A stretch of DNA of 64,000 bases from Streptomyces deccanensis (GCF_022385335.1 NZ_CP092431.1:3658001-3722000), one strand, 5' to 3'. Numbered from the stretch's first letter, positions 55,104-63,841 are shown. Notes: generated from the sequence alone by a model not told the origin. Made by a program: numbers and translations.

Positions 55104-55808
55104 ATGAGAATCGGCGCGCTGCTGCTCACGTCGTCCCTCGCCCCGCTGCTCGCCTGCGTCCTGGTGTTCACCGTGTGGCTGCCCCGGGACAGGGACCGCT
55201 ACGAGGCGTACGGGGCGGCCGTGCCGTGTGCCGCCGAGGTCTCGGCGAAGGCGTGGGAGGACTGTCTGCGTACGGCCTCCTTCACCGTCGACGGAACCCG
55301 GAACGAGGCGAGCAGGAGCGGCAGTTACCGGGCGACACTGTCCGGGGCACCCTTCTGGAACGGGACCGTGGCGTTCGGTGACCCGGACCCGCTGCTGGAG
55401 CGCCTGCGGCCCGGGGACCGGGTCAGCGGCACCGTCTGGCGCGGGGACGTCGTGGCGCTCGGCCGGGGAGACGTGCGGCAGAGCACCTCCGAGGAGCCCC
55501 GCGACGATGCCCAGATGACAGCCGCGATCGGCACGTTCGCGGGTCTGCTGGCGGCTCTGGGGTTCTGGCTCGGCGGGATGCGGCTGACCGGTCCCCGTGA
55601 CGGTGCGCACCGCACCTGGGCCGGATACGGCCGGCCCCTGCTCATCGCCCTGATCGTCGCCTCCCTGGGCATGGGGCTGCCGTCCGTGTGGCTCGGCCTC
55701 CCGTGGTGGCTCGTGCCCGCAGTGGTCGTCCCCGTCATGGTGTACACGGCCTGGCAGCTCCACCGGTACCGCGCCGCTTCGGAGGTCGGCGTTCCGGGAT
55801 CCGCTTGA
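55104..55808 (+). CDS. Membrane protein, unknown function
   Basis: The 234-residue protein has one N-terminal helix (ALLLTSSLAPLLACVLVFTV), an extracytoplasmic domain of about 110 residues with Cys pairs (VPCAAEV, WEDCLRTASF), and three C-terminal helices (TFAGLLAALGFWLGGM, LLIALIVASLGMGLPSVWLG, VPAVVVPVMVYTAW). No domain is recognised. ATG 55104 (MRIGAL) is a plausible start. It is convergent with the ATPase-like gene that follows, and the 3' ends overlap by 74 bp, long for convergent genes. Confidence 0.7.
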   Translation: MRIGALLLTSSLAPLLACVLVFTVWLPRDRDRYEAYGAAVPCAAEVSAKAWEDCLRTASFTVDGTRNEASRSGSYRATLSGAPFWNGTVAFGDPDPLLERLRPGDRVSGTVWRGDVVALGRGDVRQSTSEEPRDDAQMTAAIGTFAGLLAALGFWLGGMRLTGPRDGAHRTWAGYGRPLLIALIVASLGMGLPSVWLGLPWWLVPAVVVPVMVYTAWQLHRYRAASEVGVPGSA

Positions 55809-56265
55809 CCAGGGACAGCCAGCGGGGCAGGTCGATCTCGGCCAGGATTGTCTTGCCGGGCTGGGCGCGGTCCTGGACCTCCCAGCGGTCGGCCAGCGCG
55901 GCGACGAGCAGCAGGCCGCGTCCCTCCTCCGCGAGTGGGCGGGCCTGTCGTACGGCGCCGGGGCCGGGCGGCAGGCGTTCGGCTCGGGTGTCGGTGATCT
56001 CGATGCGGAGGGAGCCGGTGGGCAGGGACAGGCGCAGTTCGAAGTCCCGGCCCGGGACGCGGCCGTGCGTCACCGCGTTGGCCGCCAGCTCCGCCACGAC
56101 CACCGCCGCCCGCTCCGACTCCTCCGAGCCGTAGCGGATGCCCCAGGCATGCAGCTGGTTCAGGGCCTCGTGTCTCGCCATGCGGGCGCCCAGCGGGGTC
56201 GAGCTGAAGCGTCGCGTGAACGTCGGTGCCGTGAGCGGGTGTCGCGCGGCGGGCGGTGCGGTCAT
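55735..56265 (-). CDS. HATPase_c anti-sigma-like ATP-binding protein
   Basis: This 176-residue GHKL-type kinase/anti-sigma-factor fold has N-box AAVVVAELAANAVTHGRV and G-boxes EITDTRAERLPPG and EEGRGLLLVAALADRWEV. Proteins of this kind sit beside Scr1-type HTH and DUF397 genes in Streptomyces and are thought to regulate development. Start ATG 56265 (MTAPPAARHPLTAP). It is divergent from the HTH gene with 157 bp between. The C-terminal tail overlaps a convergent gene. Confidence 0.88.
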   Translation of the reverse strand: MTAPPAARHPLTAPTFTRRFSSTPLGARMARHEALNQLHAWGIRYGSEESERAAVVVAELAANAVTHGRVPGRDFELRLSLPTGSLRIEITDTRAERLPPGPGAVRQARPLAEEGRGLLLVAALADRWEVQDRAQPGKTILAEIDLPRWLSLVKRIPERRPPKRRGTGGAARPCTP

Positions 56266-56422
56266 GTCGCCAATGTGGCCTGCGGAAAGCCCCGTTCGCC
56301 AGCGCCGCGCCGCGTACGCTGCGTGAGCGTACGCGGTGACGCACTGGACGGTACTGGTGACGTGGCGTAACCATGGGCGTTGAACGGTGTGGTTCGGTGG
56401 GCGGGTGCGCGGGAGGTGGCCG

Positions 56423-57274
56423 GTGGTGGCCGACAGCGGCGGCGTGGTGGGGATCGGCGGGGGCGGCGAGCCGGAGTCGTCCGACAGTCTGCGGACGTTC
56501 GGCGCGATGGTCCAGGCGTTGCGCGAGCACGCGGGGCTGAGCCGGGAGGAGTTGGCCGAGGTCATCGGTTACTCCAAGCACATGGTGGCGTCGGTGGAGC
56601 TGGGGCGGCGGATGCCGGACGCGGCGTTCGTGGAGGGGGTGGATCGGGCGCTGGGGAATACCGGTGCGCTGATCAGGGCGGCTCAGCATCTGGGGCGCCA
56701 GCCGGGGTTGGCGGCGTGGTTCAGGAAATGGGCCAAGCTGGAGGCCGCGGCGATCGTGCTCTACACGTACGAGTGCCGCATGGTGCCGGGGCTGTTGCAG
56801 ACGGAGGCGTATCTCCGGGCCATGTCCGCCGACCAGTTGCCGCCGATGGACGATGAGCAGATCGAGGAGCGCTGGGCGGCGCGGATGGCGCGACAGCGAC
56901 TGCTGCACGAGCGCCCCAACACCGCCTTCGGCTTCATCCTGGAAGAGCAGCTGTTCGTGCGGCGCACAGGCGGCGCGGGGGTCACACGAGAGCTCATCGA
57001 TCACGTGCTGGAGATCGCCGAGTTGCGGAACGTCGAGATCCAGGTCATGCCGATGGTCCTCGAGTCGCACTCCGGCCTGGCTGGCCCGATGCAACTGCTG
57101 GAAACGCCCGAGGCCAAGTGGTTCGCTTATAACGAGGGCCAGGAAAGCGGCCTGTTGATCACCGACTCGAAAGTGGTCAGCGTGCTGCAGAGGCGCTATG
57201 CCAGGATGCGTTCACAGGCTCTCACCATGCGGGACTCCATGAGCCTGTTGCAGCGGATGCGAGGAGACCTATGA
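56423..57274 (+). CDS. XRE-type HTH regulator, Scr1 family (DUF5753)
   Basis: This 283-residue regulator has an N-terminal XRE helix-turn-helix (LREHAGLSREELAEVIGYSK, then MVASVELGRRMP) and the long DUF5753 C-terminal domain (VPGLLQTEAYLRAM, RQRLLHERPNTAFGFILEEQ). It is typical of Streptomyces and pairs with DUF397 proteins. Two consecutive GTG codons at 56423 and 56426 follow GGGAGG; the first is used here. The upstream GTG at 56387 is weaker. It overlaps the DUF397 gene by 4 bp. Confidence 0.9.
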   Translation: MVADSGGVVGIGGGGEPESSDSLRTFGAMVQALREHAGLSREELAEVIGYSKHMVASVELGRRMPDAAFVEGVDRALGNTGALIRAAQHLGRQPGLAAWFRKWAKLEAAAIVLYTYECRMVPGLLQTEAYLRAMSADQLPPMDDEQIEERWAARMARQRLLHERPNTAFGFILEEQLFVRRTGGAGVTRELIDHVLEIAELRNVEIQVMPMVLESHSGLAGPMQLLETPEAKWFAYNEGQESGLLITDSKVVSVLQRRYARMRSQALTMRDSMSLLQRMRGDL

Positions 57275-57510
57275 GCACCCCCGAACTGGCCTGGTTCAAG
57301 AGCAGCCACAGCAGCAGCGCATCCGGCGACTGCGTCGAGGTTGCCTGGTTCAAGTCCAGCTACAGCAGCAGCGGAGACGGCGACTGTGTCGAAGTAGCCG
57401 CCGCCCCCTCTGCCATCCACGTCCGCGATTCGAAGAACGCGGACGGGCCTCAGCTCATCCTCTCCTCCAACGCCTGGGCCGAGTTCATCCCGTACGCCTC
57501 CCGAGGCTGA
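57271..57510 (+). CDS. DUF397 protein with internal duplication
   Basis: The 79-residue protein is the usual partner of Scr1-type regulators. Its signature AWFKSSHSSSASGDCVEV (residues 7-24) is duplicated as AWFKSSYSSSGDGDCVEV (25-42), and the C-terminal half has VRDSKNADGPQLILSS. Normal DUF397 proteins have one copy of the W-K/R-S-S-Y/H-S motif. The duplicate is a 54-bp tandem repeat that keeps the frame. ATG overlaps the upstream stop (ATGA). It probably modulates the HTH regulator. Confidence 0.9.
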   Translation: MSTPELAWFKSSHSSSASGDCVEVAWFKSSYSSSGDGDCVEVAAAPSAIHVRDSKNADGPQLILSSNAWAEFIPYASRG

Positions 57511-59974
57511 TCCCGCGGCGGCGCATCCACCACACCAGTCCCCCGCCCACGGCGGCCAACGCTGCCGCCAGCGCGGCGAAAAGGCCCACCGGGGTGTTCG
57601 AGCCGGTGTCGGCGAGGTCGCCGCCCGGGGGCTTCGGGGTGGTGCCGGGGGCGCCCGGGGTCGGGTCCTGGGACGGCGTCGGGTCCGGCTTGCCCGGGTC
57701 GTCGCTGGGATCGTCGCTCGGTGTCGGGTCGGGATCCTGCGTCGGCGGCGGCTTCGGCGTGTCACCGCCGCCGGAGTCGGTCACCTTGCCGCCACCGAAG
57801 TAGAGCGTGTCGGTGTCGCGGTACGACGTGTCGTCGGACTTGCGGGAGTTGACGGTGGTGTTGTCGAGGTCCCGGTTCTCGACGTTGAACTGCGTGCGGG
57901 TGATGTTCCGCTTGGGCTGCTTGGAGAAGTCCACGCCGCCGACGATGTAGACCCGTACGCCCTGCGCGGTGTCCACGTCGTACGTGAACTCGCCCTCGGT
58001 GTAGATCTTGCGGTACTTGCGGAACAGCTCGTCCTTGTCCCAGTTCTGGTTCGGCGCGCGCAGCGGCCACGCCTTGACGTCGTCGCTGTTGATGATCGAC
58101 CGGAAGTCGGTCGGGTTCTTCGCGTCCTGCTGCCGGATGTACTCGGCGGCGACCCGCGAGGTGTAGACGCGGCGCAGGTCGGCGTATTGCGGGGCCGTGT
58201 TGATCTGCTTCTCGACCTCGGGGACGATCATCGAGTCGATGACCGCCTGGGCGGCGGCGATCTCGGCGTCGTTCGGGTCGCAGATCGGCTCGCCCGGTCC
58301 CTCGGTGACGGTCTCCTGCGCGGTCGACTTCAGGGCGAGCGGGGCGTCGAGGATGTAGATGCCGCCGTCCTGCTCGCGCACCTGCGCGGGCTTGGGCTCG
58401 ATCCAGTTCCGCAGGCCCGGCATGCACGGGTTGCCGTTCTGCTTGGGCAGGGCCGCCCAGTACCGCCTGCCGAGGTCGGTCTTGGGGTCCATGGCCTTGT
58501 AGAAGTCGTGCTTCATCTGGAGGTCGGCTTCGAGCAGGATGCGCCCGGCGTCGGTGGAGGCGAACTTGGAGTCCATGACGCGGTCGGGCTCGTCCGGGTT
58601 GAGGTTGACCCAGAACTTGTCCGGTGTCAGCGCGAGCCAGGTGAACATCGCGTCGGAGGCGAGCTGCATCTTGGCCTCGCCGCCCCAGCCGGGGTTGGTG
58701 TCCGGGTCGGGCATCTGGTCGGCGCGCATGCTGTACTGCATGCCCTTGCCCTTGCCGAGGCCGCCGACGTAGCGCAGTTCGAGGCTGGTGAAGTCGATGC
58801 CGCCGGGGCCGCCCCTGGGGAGGGTGCCGCGGGTGTCGAGGCGGCGGGCCTCGGCCTGGATCTGCTTGGCCTCCGCGGGTGTGCGTCCGGAGTCCAGGGC
58901 CCGCTGGTTGGCCGGGCCCCGGGTACCGCAGCTGTTGGCGGCGGCGGCCAGGGGCTGCGCTCCGCCGGTCTGGCAGCCGGGGGCGAACCAGCGCTGGTGG
59001 TCCGAGTAGCCCTTGATGGGGGTGGTCCTGCCGACCGGGTTGTAGATGCGCTGGTTGCCGCGTACCTGGTTGGCCTTGCCGCGCTCGCGTTCGAGTTCGC
59101 TATTGAAGTCGTCGATCAGCTTCTGCTGGCCGGTGGTGAACTTCTTCGCGCCGGTGAATCGGAAGGTGTGGTCCGTCAGGGAGCGGGCGACGACCCGGTC
59201 CTTGGCGAGCTGGTCGGCCCTCGGCTTGGAGTTCGACTTGAACTCGTTGAATTCCTTGGTGCGCTTGTTGTAGGAGTCGTAGCGGCGTTCGCCGACCTTG
59301 TTGCCCTCGGCGTCGAAGAGTTCGACGTAGACCTCACACAGCCAGTCGGGGCCGACAAGCTTGTAGTCCCGTACGAGCTGACGCTCGAACCCGGCCCCCT
59401 TGTTCACGTTGGTCTGGTTGCGGATGTAGACCTTGTCGAACCACGTCTTGAAGGGTCTCTTCTTCCCGGTGTTCAGCCAGCGGGCGTAGATCTCCATGGC
59501 CCGGTCGGCGGGCTTGCCGGAGGCGTCCGCGATCTTCCGCCAGGCATTGACGTTCTTCTCCGTGTCCCCCGGGACCTGGGAGAGGGCCTTCTTCTCCTCG
59601 GCCGCCGTGGGGGCCTGAAGCCCGTCGTACGCCAGACCGGGCAGGTCGAACTCGTAGTTCTTCGGCAGGTCGTCGGCCTTGTGGAAGTTGCCGAGCGGGC
59701 TGTTGGGGAACCCGGAGTTCGCCGGAGTCCTGGTGGCGGCCGGCAGACCGTTGCGGACGTCGCAGCGACGATTGTGCTTGTCGAAGCCGGGCTTGAGTCT
59801 GGCCGAGACCGCCGGGCCGGCGGAGGCGGTGTCGACGGGCATGCCGGGCAGGCCGGTCAGGGTGACGGCGGCCGCCAGGCCCGCGGCGGCCGTGAGGCGA
59901 GCTGTGAGCCGCCACCGCGTGGGTATGTGGAGCGCTCGATTGAAGATGACGTCTTCCCTCGTTGTGGGGGGCAC
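57485..59974 (-). CDS. LAxTG surface protein with possible nuclease motif
   Basis: This is an 829-residue exported protein. A signal peptide lies in residues 10-50. The C-terminal Pro/Asp/Thr-rich stretch ends in LADTG (787-791), a hydrophobic helix and MRRRGISLGRR, a class E sortase signal. In the N-terminal half, GFERQ (Glu197), RYDSYN (Asp233) and EFNEFKSN (Glu244, Lys246) follow the E-D-ExK order of PD-(D/E)xK nucleases, including REase-type toxins; this is inference. The start is a GTG at 59974 without a clear ribosome site. Three bases of its stop region overlap nothing, but its 3' end overlaps the DUF397 gene by 26 bp, convergent. No sortase is in the window. Confidence 0.85.
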   Translation of the reverse strand: MPPTTREDVIFNRALHIPTRWRLTARLTAAAGLAAAVTLTGLPGMPVDTASAGPAVSARLKPGFDKHNRRCDVRNGLPAATRTPANSGFPNSPLGNFHKADDLPKNYEFDLPGLAYDGLQAPTAAEEKKALSQVPGDTEKNVNAWRKIADASGKPADRAMEIYARWLNTGKKRPFKTWFDKVYIRNQTNVNKGAGFERQLVRDYKLVGPDWLCEVYVELFDAEGNKVGERRYDSYNKRTKEFNEFKSNSKPRADQLAKDRVVARSLTDHTFRFTGAKKFTTGQQKLIDDFNSELERERGKANQVRGNQRIYNPVGRTTPIKGYSDHQRWFAPGCQTGGAQPLAAAANSCGTRGPANQRALDSGRTPAEAKQIQAEARRLDTRGTLPRGGPGGIDFTSLELRYVGGLGKGKGMQYSMRADQMPDPDTNPGWGGEAKMQLASDAMFTWLALTPDKFWVNLNPDEPDRVMDSKFASTDAGRILLEADLQMKHDFYKAMDPKTDLGRRYWAALPKQNGNPCMPGLRNWIEPKPAQVREQDGGIYILDAPLALKSTAQETVTEGPGEPICDPNDAEIAAAQAVIDSMIVPEVEKQINTAPQYADLRRVYTSRVAAEYIRQQDAKNPTDFRSIINSDDVKAWPLRAPNQNWDKDELFRKYRKIYTEGEFTYDVDTAQGVRVYIVGGVDFSKQPKRNITRTQFNVENRDLDNTTVNSRKSDDTSYRDTDTLYFGGGKVTDSGGGDTPKPPPTQDPDPTPSDDPSDDPGKPDPTPSQDPTPGAPGTTPKPPGGDLADTGSNTPVGLFAALAAALAAVGGGLVWWMRRRGISLGRRTG

Positions 59975-60314
59975 TGAGGGGGTGTGGGTGGCGCGTGAGG
60001 CCCCCGTGACGTGTACGCGCCGGGCCTCACCATAGGACCCGAAGTCGGCGTAATCAGGGGATTGTTGGCGTTGACGGCGTTGATGATGTTGTCAGCGGAG
60101 CGTCAATTGTGAGCGAAGAGTGGGCAGTTGACTTCAGCGGACGGTTCCGTCCGGCAAGGGGTACCTCGTCAGGGGCGTCCGCCCGGTGCGCCGAGCGGCT
60201 ACACCGGGCATCACAGACGCCACACAGAACTCTCACAGGACCGGACCCCTGGGGCCCCGCCGATCGCTACCCCTGGGGCCCGCCGATCGCTACCTCTGGC
60301 CCCCTCGCCGATCG
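59975..60314. other. Spacer with 24-bp tandem repeat
   Basis: This 340-bp gap holds the leader of the surface protein and a three-copy repeat (60245-60316) that reaches into the stop of the next gene. No further gene is convincing. Repeats of GTTG and an inverted TTGACG/CGTCAA pair lie at about 60070-60105. Confidence 0.6.
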
Positions 60315-60316
60315 CT
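60245..60316. repeat. 24-bp tandem repeat, about three copies
   Basis: ACCCCTGGGGCC-CGCCGATCGCT units at 60245-60268 (24 bp), 60269-60291 (23 bp) and 60292-60316 (diverged, 25 bp). Each unit carries a CCCCTGGGG palindrome and a GCGATCGG-like box. The last copy overlaps the stop of the DUF6333-like gene. Confidence 0.7.
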
Positions 60317-61037
60317 AGCCCCCGACGAAGTACAGCTCTTCCATCCGGGACGTGGCGAACTCGCTGTGCCGTACGCGGAAGGTCGTGATTTCCAGGTGGT
60401 TCTTGCCCCAGGGGTCGGCCTTGCCCAGGGCCAGGGCGGCGAAGCCGGACCATTCGATGTCGGCCGGGTCCTCCTCGTCCAGGCCGAGGTCCTCCAGCGT
60501 CCCGGCGGGGACGCCGAGGGCGGCGGCGATCACGGCCGGGTCGCCCGTCACCTCGAACGGGTCGTCCCCGGGCCAGCCGGTGGCGTGGAACAGGGCCCCG
60601 TCCGGCAGCCAGACGAGGTCCTCGGTGTGGTCCGCACCGCCGTGGAAATGGACGCGGCCGACGATACGGGCGTCGGGGTAGCGCTCACGCAGGACGCGGG
60701 CCTCGCTCAGCACGGGGGTGTCGTCGCCGTTGTCGGCCAGCGCCGGGCCGCTGAAGCCGAGGACATGGCCCCAGGCGGCGGCGTGCACGATGTCCAGGTC
60801 GGACCGTGTGTCCGTATAGGGCGGCACGTCGCGGACGGGCCGGGGGCCGAGGTCCTGCAGGATCTCGTCGACGATGCCCAGGGACGCGGCGAACTCGGCA
60901 GCGCGGGCAGGGTCGTTGGCGGGGAGCACGCCCGCGTCGACGTCGAACGGCGGGAGGAGGACGGTGAGGTCGCAGTGGCCCATGGATCCGCGCACCACGC
61001 GGTCGGGCGGGAGGGTCCAGAAGCTGTCGTCGGTCAT
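60315..61037 (-). CDS. Hypothetical protein, DUF6333-like
   Basis: The 240-residue protein starts MTDDSFWTLPPDRVVRGSMG and has ADNGDDTPVLSEARVLRERY, VGRVHFHGGADHTEDLVWL and FRVRHSEFATSRMEELYFV. The composition and layout resemble Streptomyces proteins annotated DUF6333, as recalled. It is soluble, with no signal peptide or membrane helix. Histidines in VHFHGGADH could bind metal, but nothing proves it. It is divergent from the AraC regulator, with 118 bp between. Start ATG 61037. Confidence 0.65.
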   Translation of the reverse strand: MTDDSFWTLPPDRVVRGSMGHCDLTVLLPPFDVDAGVLPANDPARAAEFAASLGIVDEILQDLGPRPVRDVPPYTDTRSDLDIVHAAAWGHVLGFSGPALADNGDDTPVLSEARVLRERYPDARIVGRVHFHGGADHTEDLVWLPDGALFHATGWPGDDPFEVTGDPAVIAAALGVPAGTLEDLGLDEEDPADIEWSGFAALALGKADPWGKNHLEITTFRVRHSEFATSRMEELYFVGG

Positions 61038-61155
61038 GCGGGCCACCGTAGAGGGTGCACCGGGGGTTCCTCGGGGGCGATATGCCAGGATGCGGTGAAC
61101 GAGCACCGACAAGCTCACCGAGTGGACCGACGAGCTGACCCAGGGGTGACCCGGC

Positions 61156-62163
61156 ATGATCGGAACCGTGTTCCGGAGCGATGACGTGCCCACGGAGCAC
61201 CGGTTCGACTACTGGGCGGAGTTGATGCACCGGGCGATCGCGCCCAGTCACATGAGCTGCGAGTTCGCCGACGACTTCTGGGCGCGGCAGCGGCTGTTGG
61301 AGCTGGGGCCGGTGCTGGCGTGGCCGACGGCGCATCTGGTGACCGGGTTCCGGCGTACCGAGAAACTGGTGCGGCAGTCCGACCCGGAGATGTACCACCT
61401 GTCGCTGGTGCTCGGCGGCGGCCTGGGGTTCGAGCATGTGGGGCGGGCCGAGGCGTACGGGCCGAGCGACCTGTGGGTGAGCGACACGTCACGCCCGTAC
61501 GAAGTGCATGTGCCGGCCGGCCTGGGCCGTCAGGTGATCTGGGGCGTCGGTGTGGACTTCCCCAAGGCACTGCTGCCGCTGCCTCCCGCCCGTGTCCGTC
61601 AGCTGCTGGGGCGGCGTCTGTCGGCGCAGGACGGGGTGGGCGCACTGCTGACGGGTTTCCTCACCGGCCTGGAGCAGCAGGCGGACGCGCTCCAGCCGTC
61701 CGACGCGCCGCGACTGGGTACCGTCCTGATCGACCTGCTGTCCGCCTGGTTCGCCCACGTGCTGGAGGTGGAGGACGCGTTACCGGCGGAGACGCGCGAG
61801 CGGGCGCTGACGACGCGGATACGGGCGTTCATCCGGCAGAACCTGCACGACCCGGAGCTGACGCCGCCGGTGATAGCGGCGGCGCATCACATCTCGCTGA
61901 GCTATCTGCACCGGCTGTTCCAGGAGGACACCCCCGGCGAGACCGTCGCGGCCTGGATCCGTGCCCAACGCCTCGAAGGCGCCCGCCGCGACCTGGCGAA
62001 CCCCGCCCACACCACCACGCCCGTCCACACCATCGCCACCCGCTGGGGCCTGCCCCGCGCCTCCGACTTCACGCGGGCGTTCCGGGGGGCGTACGGGGTG
62101 TCTCCGACGGAGTACCGGGCGGGGGCGCGGGCAGGGGCGGGGGCCGCGCGGGAGAGGGGGTAG
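61156..62163 (+). CDS. AraC-family transcriptional regulator
   Basis: This 335-residue regulator has an N-terminal AraC-binding-like domain (EHRFDYWAELMHRAIAPSHM, typical of the AraC-binding-domain-like group) and a C-terminal double helix-turn-helix (RIRAFIRQNLHDPELTPPVI, HHISLSYLHRLFQEDTPGET, and TRWGLPRASDFTRAFRGAYGVSPTEYR). Effector and targets are unknown; the divergent DUF6333-like gene and its own promoter are candidates. ATG 61156 follows AGGGGTGA. Confidence 0.9.
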   Translation: MIGTVFRSDDVPTEHRFDYWAELMHRAIAPSHMSCEFADDFWARQRLLELGPVLAWPTAHLVTGFRRTEKLVRQSDPEMYHLSLVLGGGLGFEHVGRAEAYGPSDLWVSDTSRPYEVHVPAGLGRQVIWGVGVDFPKALLPLPPARVRQLLGRRLSAQDGVGALLTGFLTGLEQQADALQPSDAPRLGTVLIDLLSAWFAHVLEVEDALPAETRERALTTRIRAFIRQNLHDPELTPPVIAAAHHISLSYLHRLFQEDTPGETVAAWIRAQRLEGARRDLANPAHTTTPVHTIATRWGLPRASDFTRAFRGAYGVSPTEYRAGARAGAGAARERG

Positions 62164-62306
62164 ACCGGTCGGCAACGAGGTCGTGGACGCACAGGTAGTG
62201 ACGCCCACGGAACAGGCGTGATCCACTCGGACCGCGGCGGTCGCAGGGCCGCACGCTCCCTCACGAAGACCCAGCGACGGCTTCGACCGTCATCGGCGAG
62301 GAGCCC

Positions 62307-62687
62307 ATGCTCACGTCTCATTTCTCCCGTACCGAGTGGTGGATCGCCGCCGCCGTGGCCGGCGTGGCCGTGGCCGTGGCGCTGGCGTCGCTGATCCCCG
62401 CGTGGAAGGACAGGTGGAAGGCCGTCCTGCCCGTCCTCGCTGCGGCTGTCTTCGTGGGGCTGATGGTTCCGGCCGAGGAGGCCGACGGGGACCCCGTCTC
62501 CCTGATGCTGTTCACCGCCCTCGCGCTCGGACTCGCGCTCATGCGGGTCGTCTTCGCCGGTTACATCAGACGCCAACAGGAGCTGGCCCGTTCGGGCGGG
62601 ACGTGGGAAAGTTTGACCACCAGGCAGACGGTGCTCTTCTTCCTCGCCTTCACCACGGTCGTGGCACTCATGGCCGGCTTTCTGTAG
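62307..62687 (+). CDS. Small membrane protein, paralogue 1
   Basis: The 126-residue protein has about four hydrophobic stretches (TEWWIAAAVAGVAVAVALAS; VLPVLAAAVFVGLMV; LMLFTALALGLALMRVVFAG; VLFFLAFTTVVALMAGFL) with charged ends (RRQQELARSG). No named family is recognised. It is closely related to the protein encoded directly downstream, so the pair arose by tandem duplication. ATG 62307 has CGAGGAG upstream. Confidence 0.72.
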   Translation: MLTSHFSRTEWWIAAAVAGVAVAVALASLIPAWKDRWKAVLPVLAAAVFVGLMVPAEEADGDPVSLMLFTALALGLALMRVVFAGYIRRQQELARSGGTWESLTTRQTVLFFLAFTTVVALMAGFL

Positions 62688-62690
62688 GAG

Positions 62691-63074
62691 TTGGGGACCG
62701 TGGGGACTCTGTGGATCGCCGCCGCCGTGGCCGGCGTCGCCCTGGCGGTGGCGTTGGCGTCCCTGTTCCCCGCTACGCGGAGGGGCAAGTGGGAGGCGGT
62801 CCTGCTCGTCCTCATCCTCGCGGCCTACGCGGCCCTGGAGACCCTGCCCGAGGGGCTCGACGGCGAGGACGGGGACCCCCGCACCGCCCTGCTGGTGTTC
62901 ATCGGCGCCGCGATCTACTTCGTCCTCATGCGCGTCAGCTTCATCGGATGGTTCAGACGCCAGGAGGAGCGGGTCCGCCTGGGCCGCCCCGTCGAGAAGC
63001 TCAAGGCCAGGCACTACACGGTCATGGCCCTCGGCGTCGTGGTGACCATCGCCGTCATGATCCCCCTCTGGTAG
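62691..63074 (+). CDS. Small membrane protein, paralogue 2
   Basis: The 127-residue protein shares LWIAAAVAGVALAVALASLF and FRRQEERVR-like segments with paralogue 1. It has three to four helices. The start is TTG 62691 or GTG 62700; GGAG lies just before. It begins 3 bp after the stop of paralogue 1, so the two are co-translated and may form a heteromer. Function unknown. Confidence 0.7.
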   Translation: MGTVGTLWIAAAVAGVALAVALASLFPATRRGKWEAVLLVLILAAYAALETLPEGLDGEDGDPRTALLVFIGAAIYFVLMRVSFIGWFRRQEERVRLGRPVEKLKARHYTVMALGVVVTIAVMIPLW

Positions 63075-63136
63075 GCCCGCGTGACCTCCCCCGTGACGGC
63101 GGCTCGTTCTCGCAGAAGTCTTGCGAGACTGAGTCC

Positions 63137-63322
63137 GTGAGCGACCACACCTACGCACCCGGCGAGGGCCCGACCAACCAACTCGACGAACTCATCGCCG
63201 CGAACGAGGAGATGCACGGCCCCCTCACCCAGGAGGAGATCGACGCGGCCGAGCGCGAGATGTTCGGCGAAGGCGGGGCGACCGGGCGGCGGTGTGAGCG
63301 GGACCTGGGATCTCGGCAGTGA
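63137..63322 (+). CDS. Small acidic soluble protein
   Basis: The 61-residue product starts VSDHTYAPGEGPTNQLDELI and contains QEEIDAAEREMFG, so it is helical and acidic. GTG 63137 has no strong ribosome site; a 7-bp inverted repeat (TCTCGCA/TGCGAGA) lies about 10 bases upstream. Homology is not recognised. It may be a short regulatory or antitoxin-like protein. Confidence 0.45.
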   Translation: MSDHTYAPGEGPTNQLDELIAANEEMHGPLTQEEIDAAEREMFGEGGATGRRCERDLGSRQ

Positions 63323-63448
63323 GGCTTGTCCCTGTATCTGCGGGCCGACCGGATGATGACTGCACGGCTCGCCGCCACCCGTGAGCGGGACGTCGGAGAG
63401 GCCGTCACGCTTACCGGGCGTCAAACTCTCCCCGCTCCCGAAGCCCGG
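63323..63448. other. Convergent gap
   Basis: This 126-bp space lies between the small acidic protein and the PIN protein gene. Nothing distinct was recognised beyond GC-rich hairpin potential. Confidence 0.35.
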
Positions 63449-63841
63449 TCAGCGTCTCAGGTCCATGACACCGACTCCGAGGCCGTCGTACACACCGGGT
63501 TCCACCGTGGCGATCAACGCCCCTGTCGGAAGGGTCTGGTTGGGCCTCGCGGCGTGGACGGCGGCCGAGGCGTCCTGGGCGATTCCCGATCGCCCCAGTT
63601 CGGCGACCGTCGCGGCCATGGCGTAGTCGTCGTCGACGATGGACAACACGTCCACCAGGACACCGACGTGGTCGACCATGCCCGCACGACGGCGCTCGGC
63701 TTCCAGGAGGCACAGGACGGGCACCCACAGGCGAACGTCATCACTCGCCGCCGCGGCGTGGACGAGGCCCGAGACCTGCTTGTCGCCCCCCAGCGCCACG
63801 AGGGTGGGCGCGTCAAGGACGTAGTGCTCGGTCTGGCTCAA
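63449..63841 (-). CDS. PIN-domain-like (VapC-type) protein
   Basis: The 130-residue protein starts at a TTG and reads SQTEHYVLDAPTLVALGG with Asp10 and LLEAERRRAG with Glu48, two of the acidic residues that hold Mg in VapC ribonucleases. The later QDASAAVHAARPNQ and LIATVEPGVYDGLGVGVMDL match the second half of the fold. Other acidic ligands are less clear, so it may be catalytically weak. Its start overlaps by 4 bp (TTGA) the end of a partial gene at the window edge, the usual order of a vapBC pair. Confidence 0.62.
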   Translation of the reverse strand: MSQTEHYVLDAPTLVALGGDKQVSGLVHAAAASDDVRLWVPVLCLLEAERRRAGMVDHVGVLVDVLSIVDDDYAMAATVAELGRSGIAQDASAAVHAARPNQTLPTGALIATVEPGVYDGLGVGVMDLRR

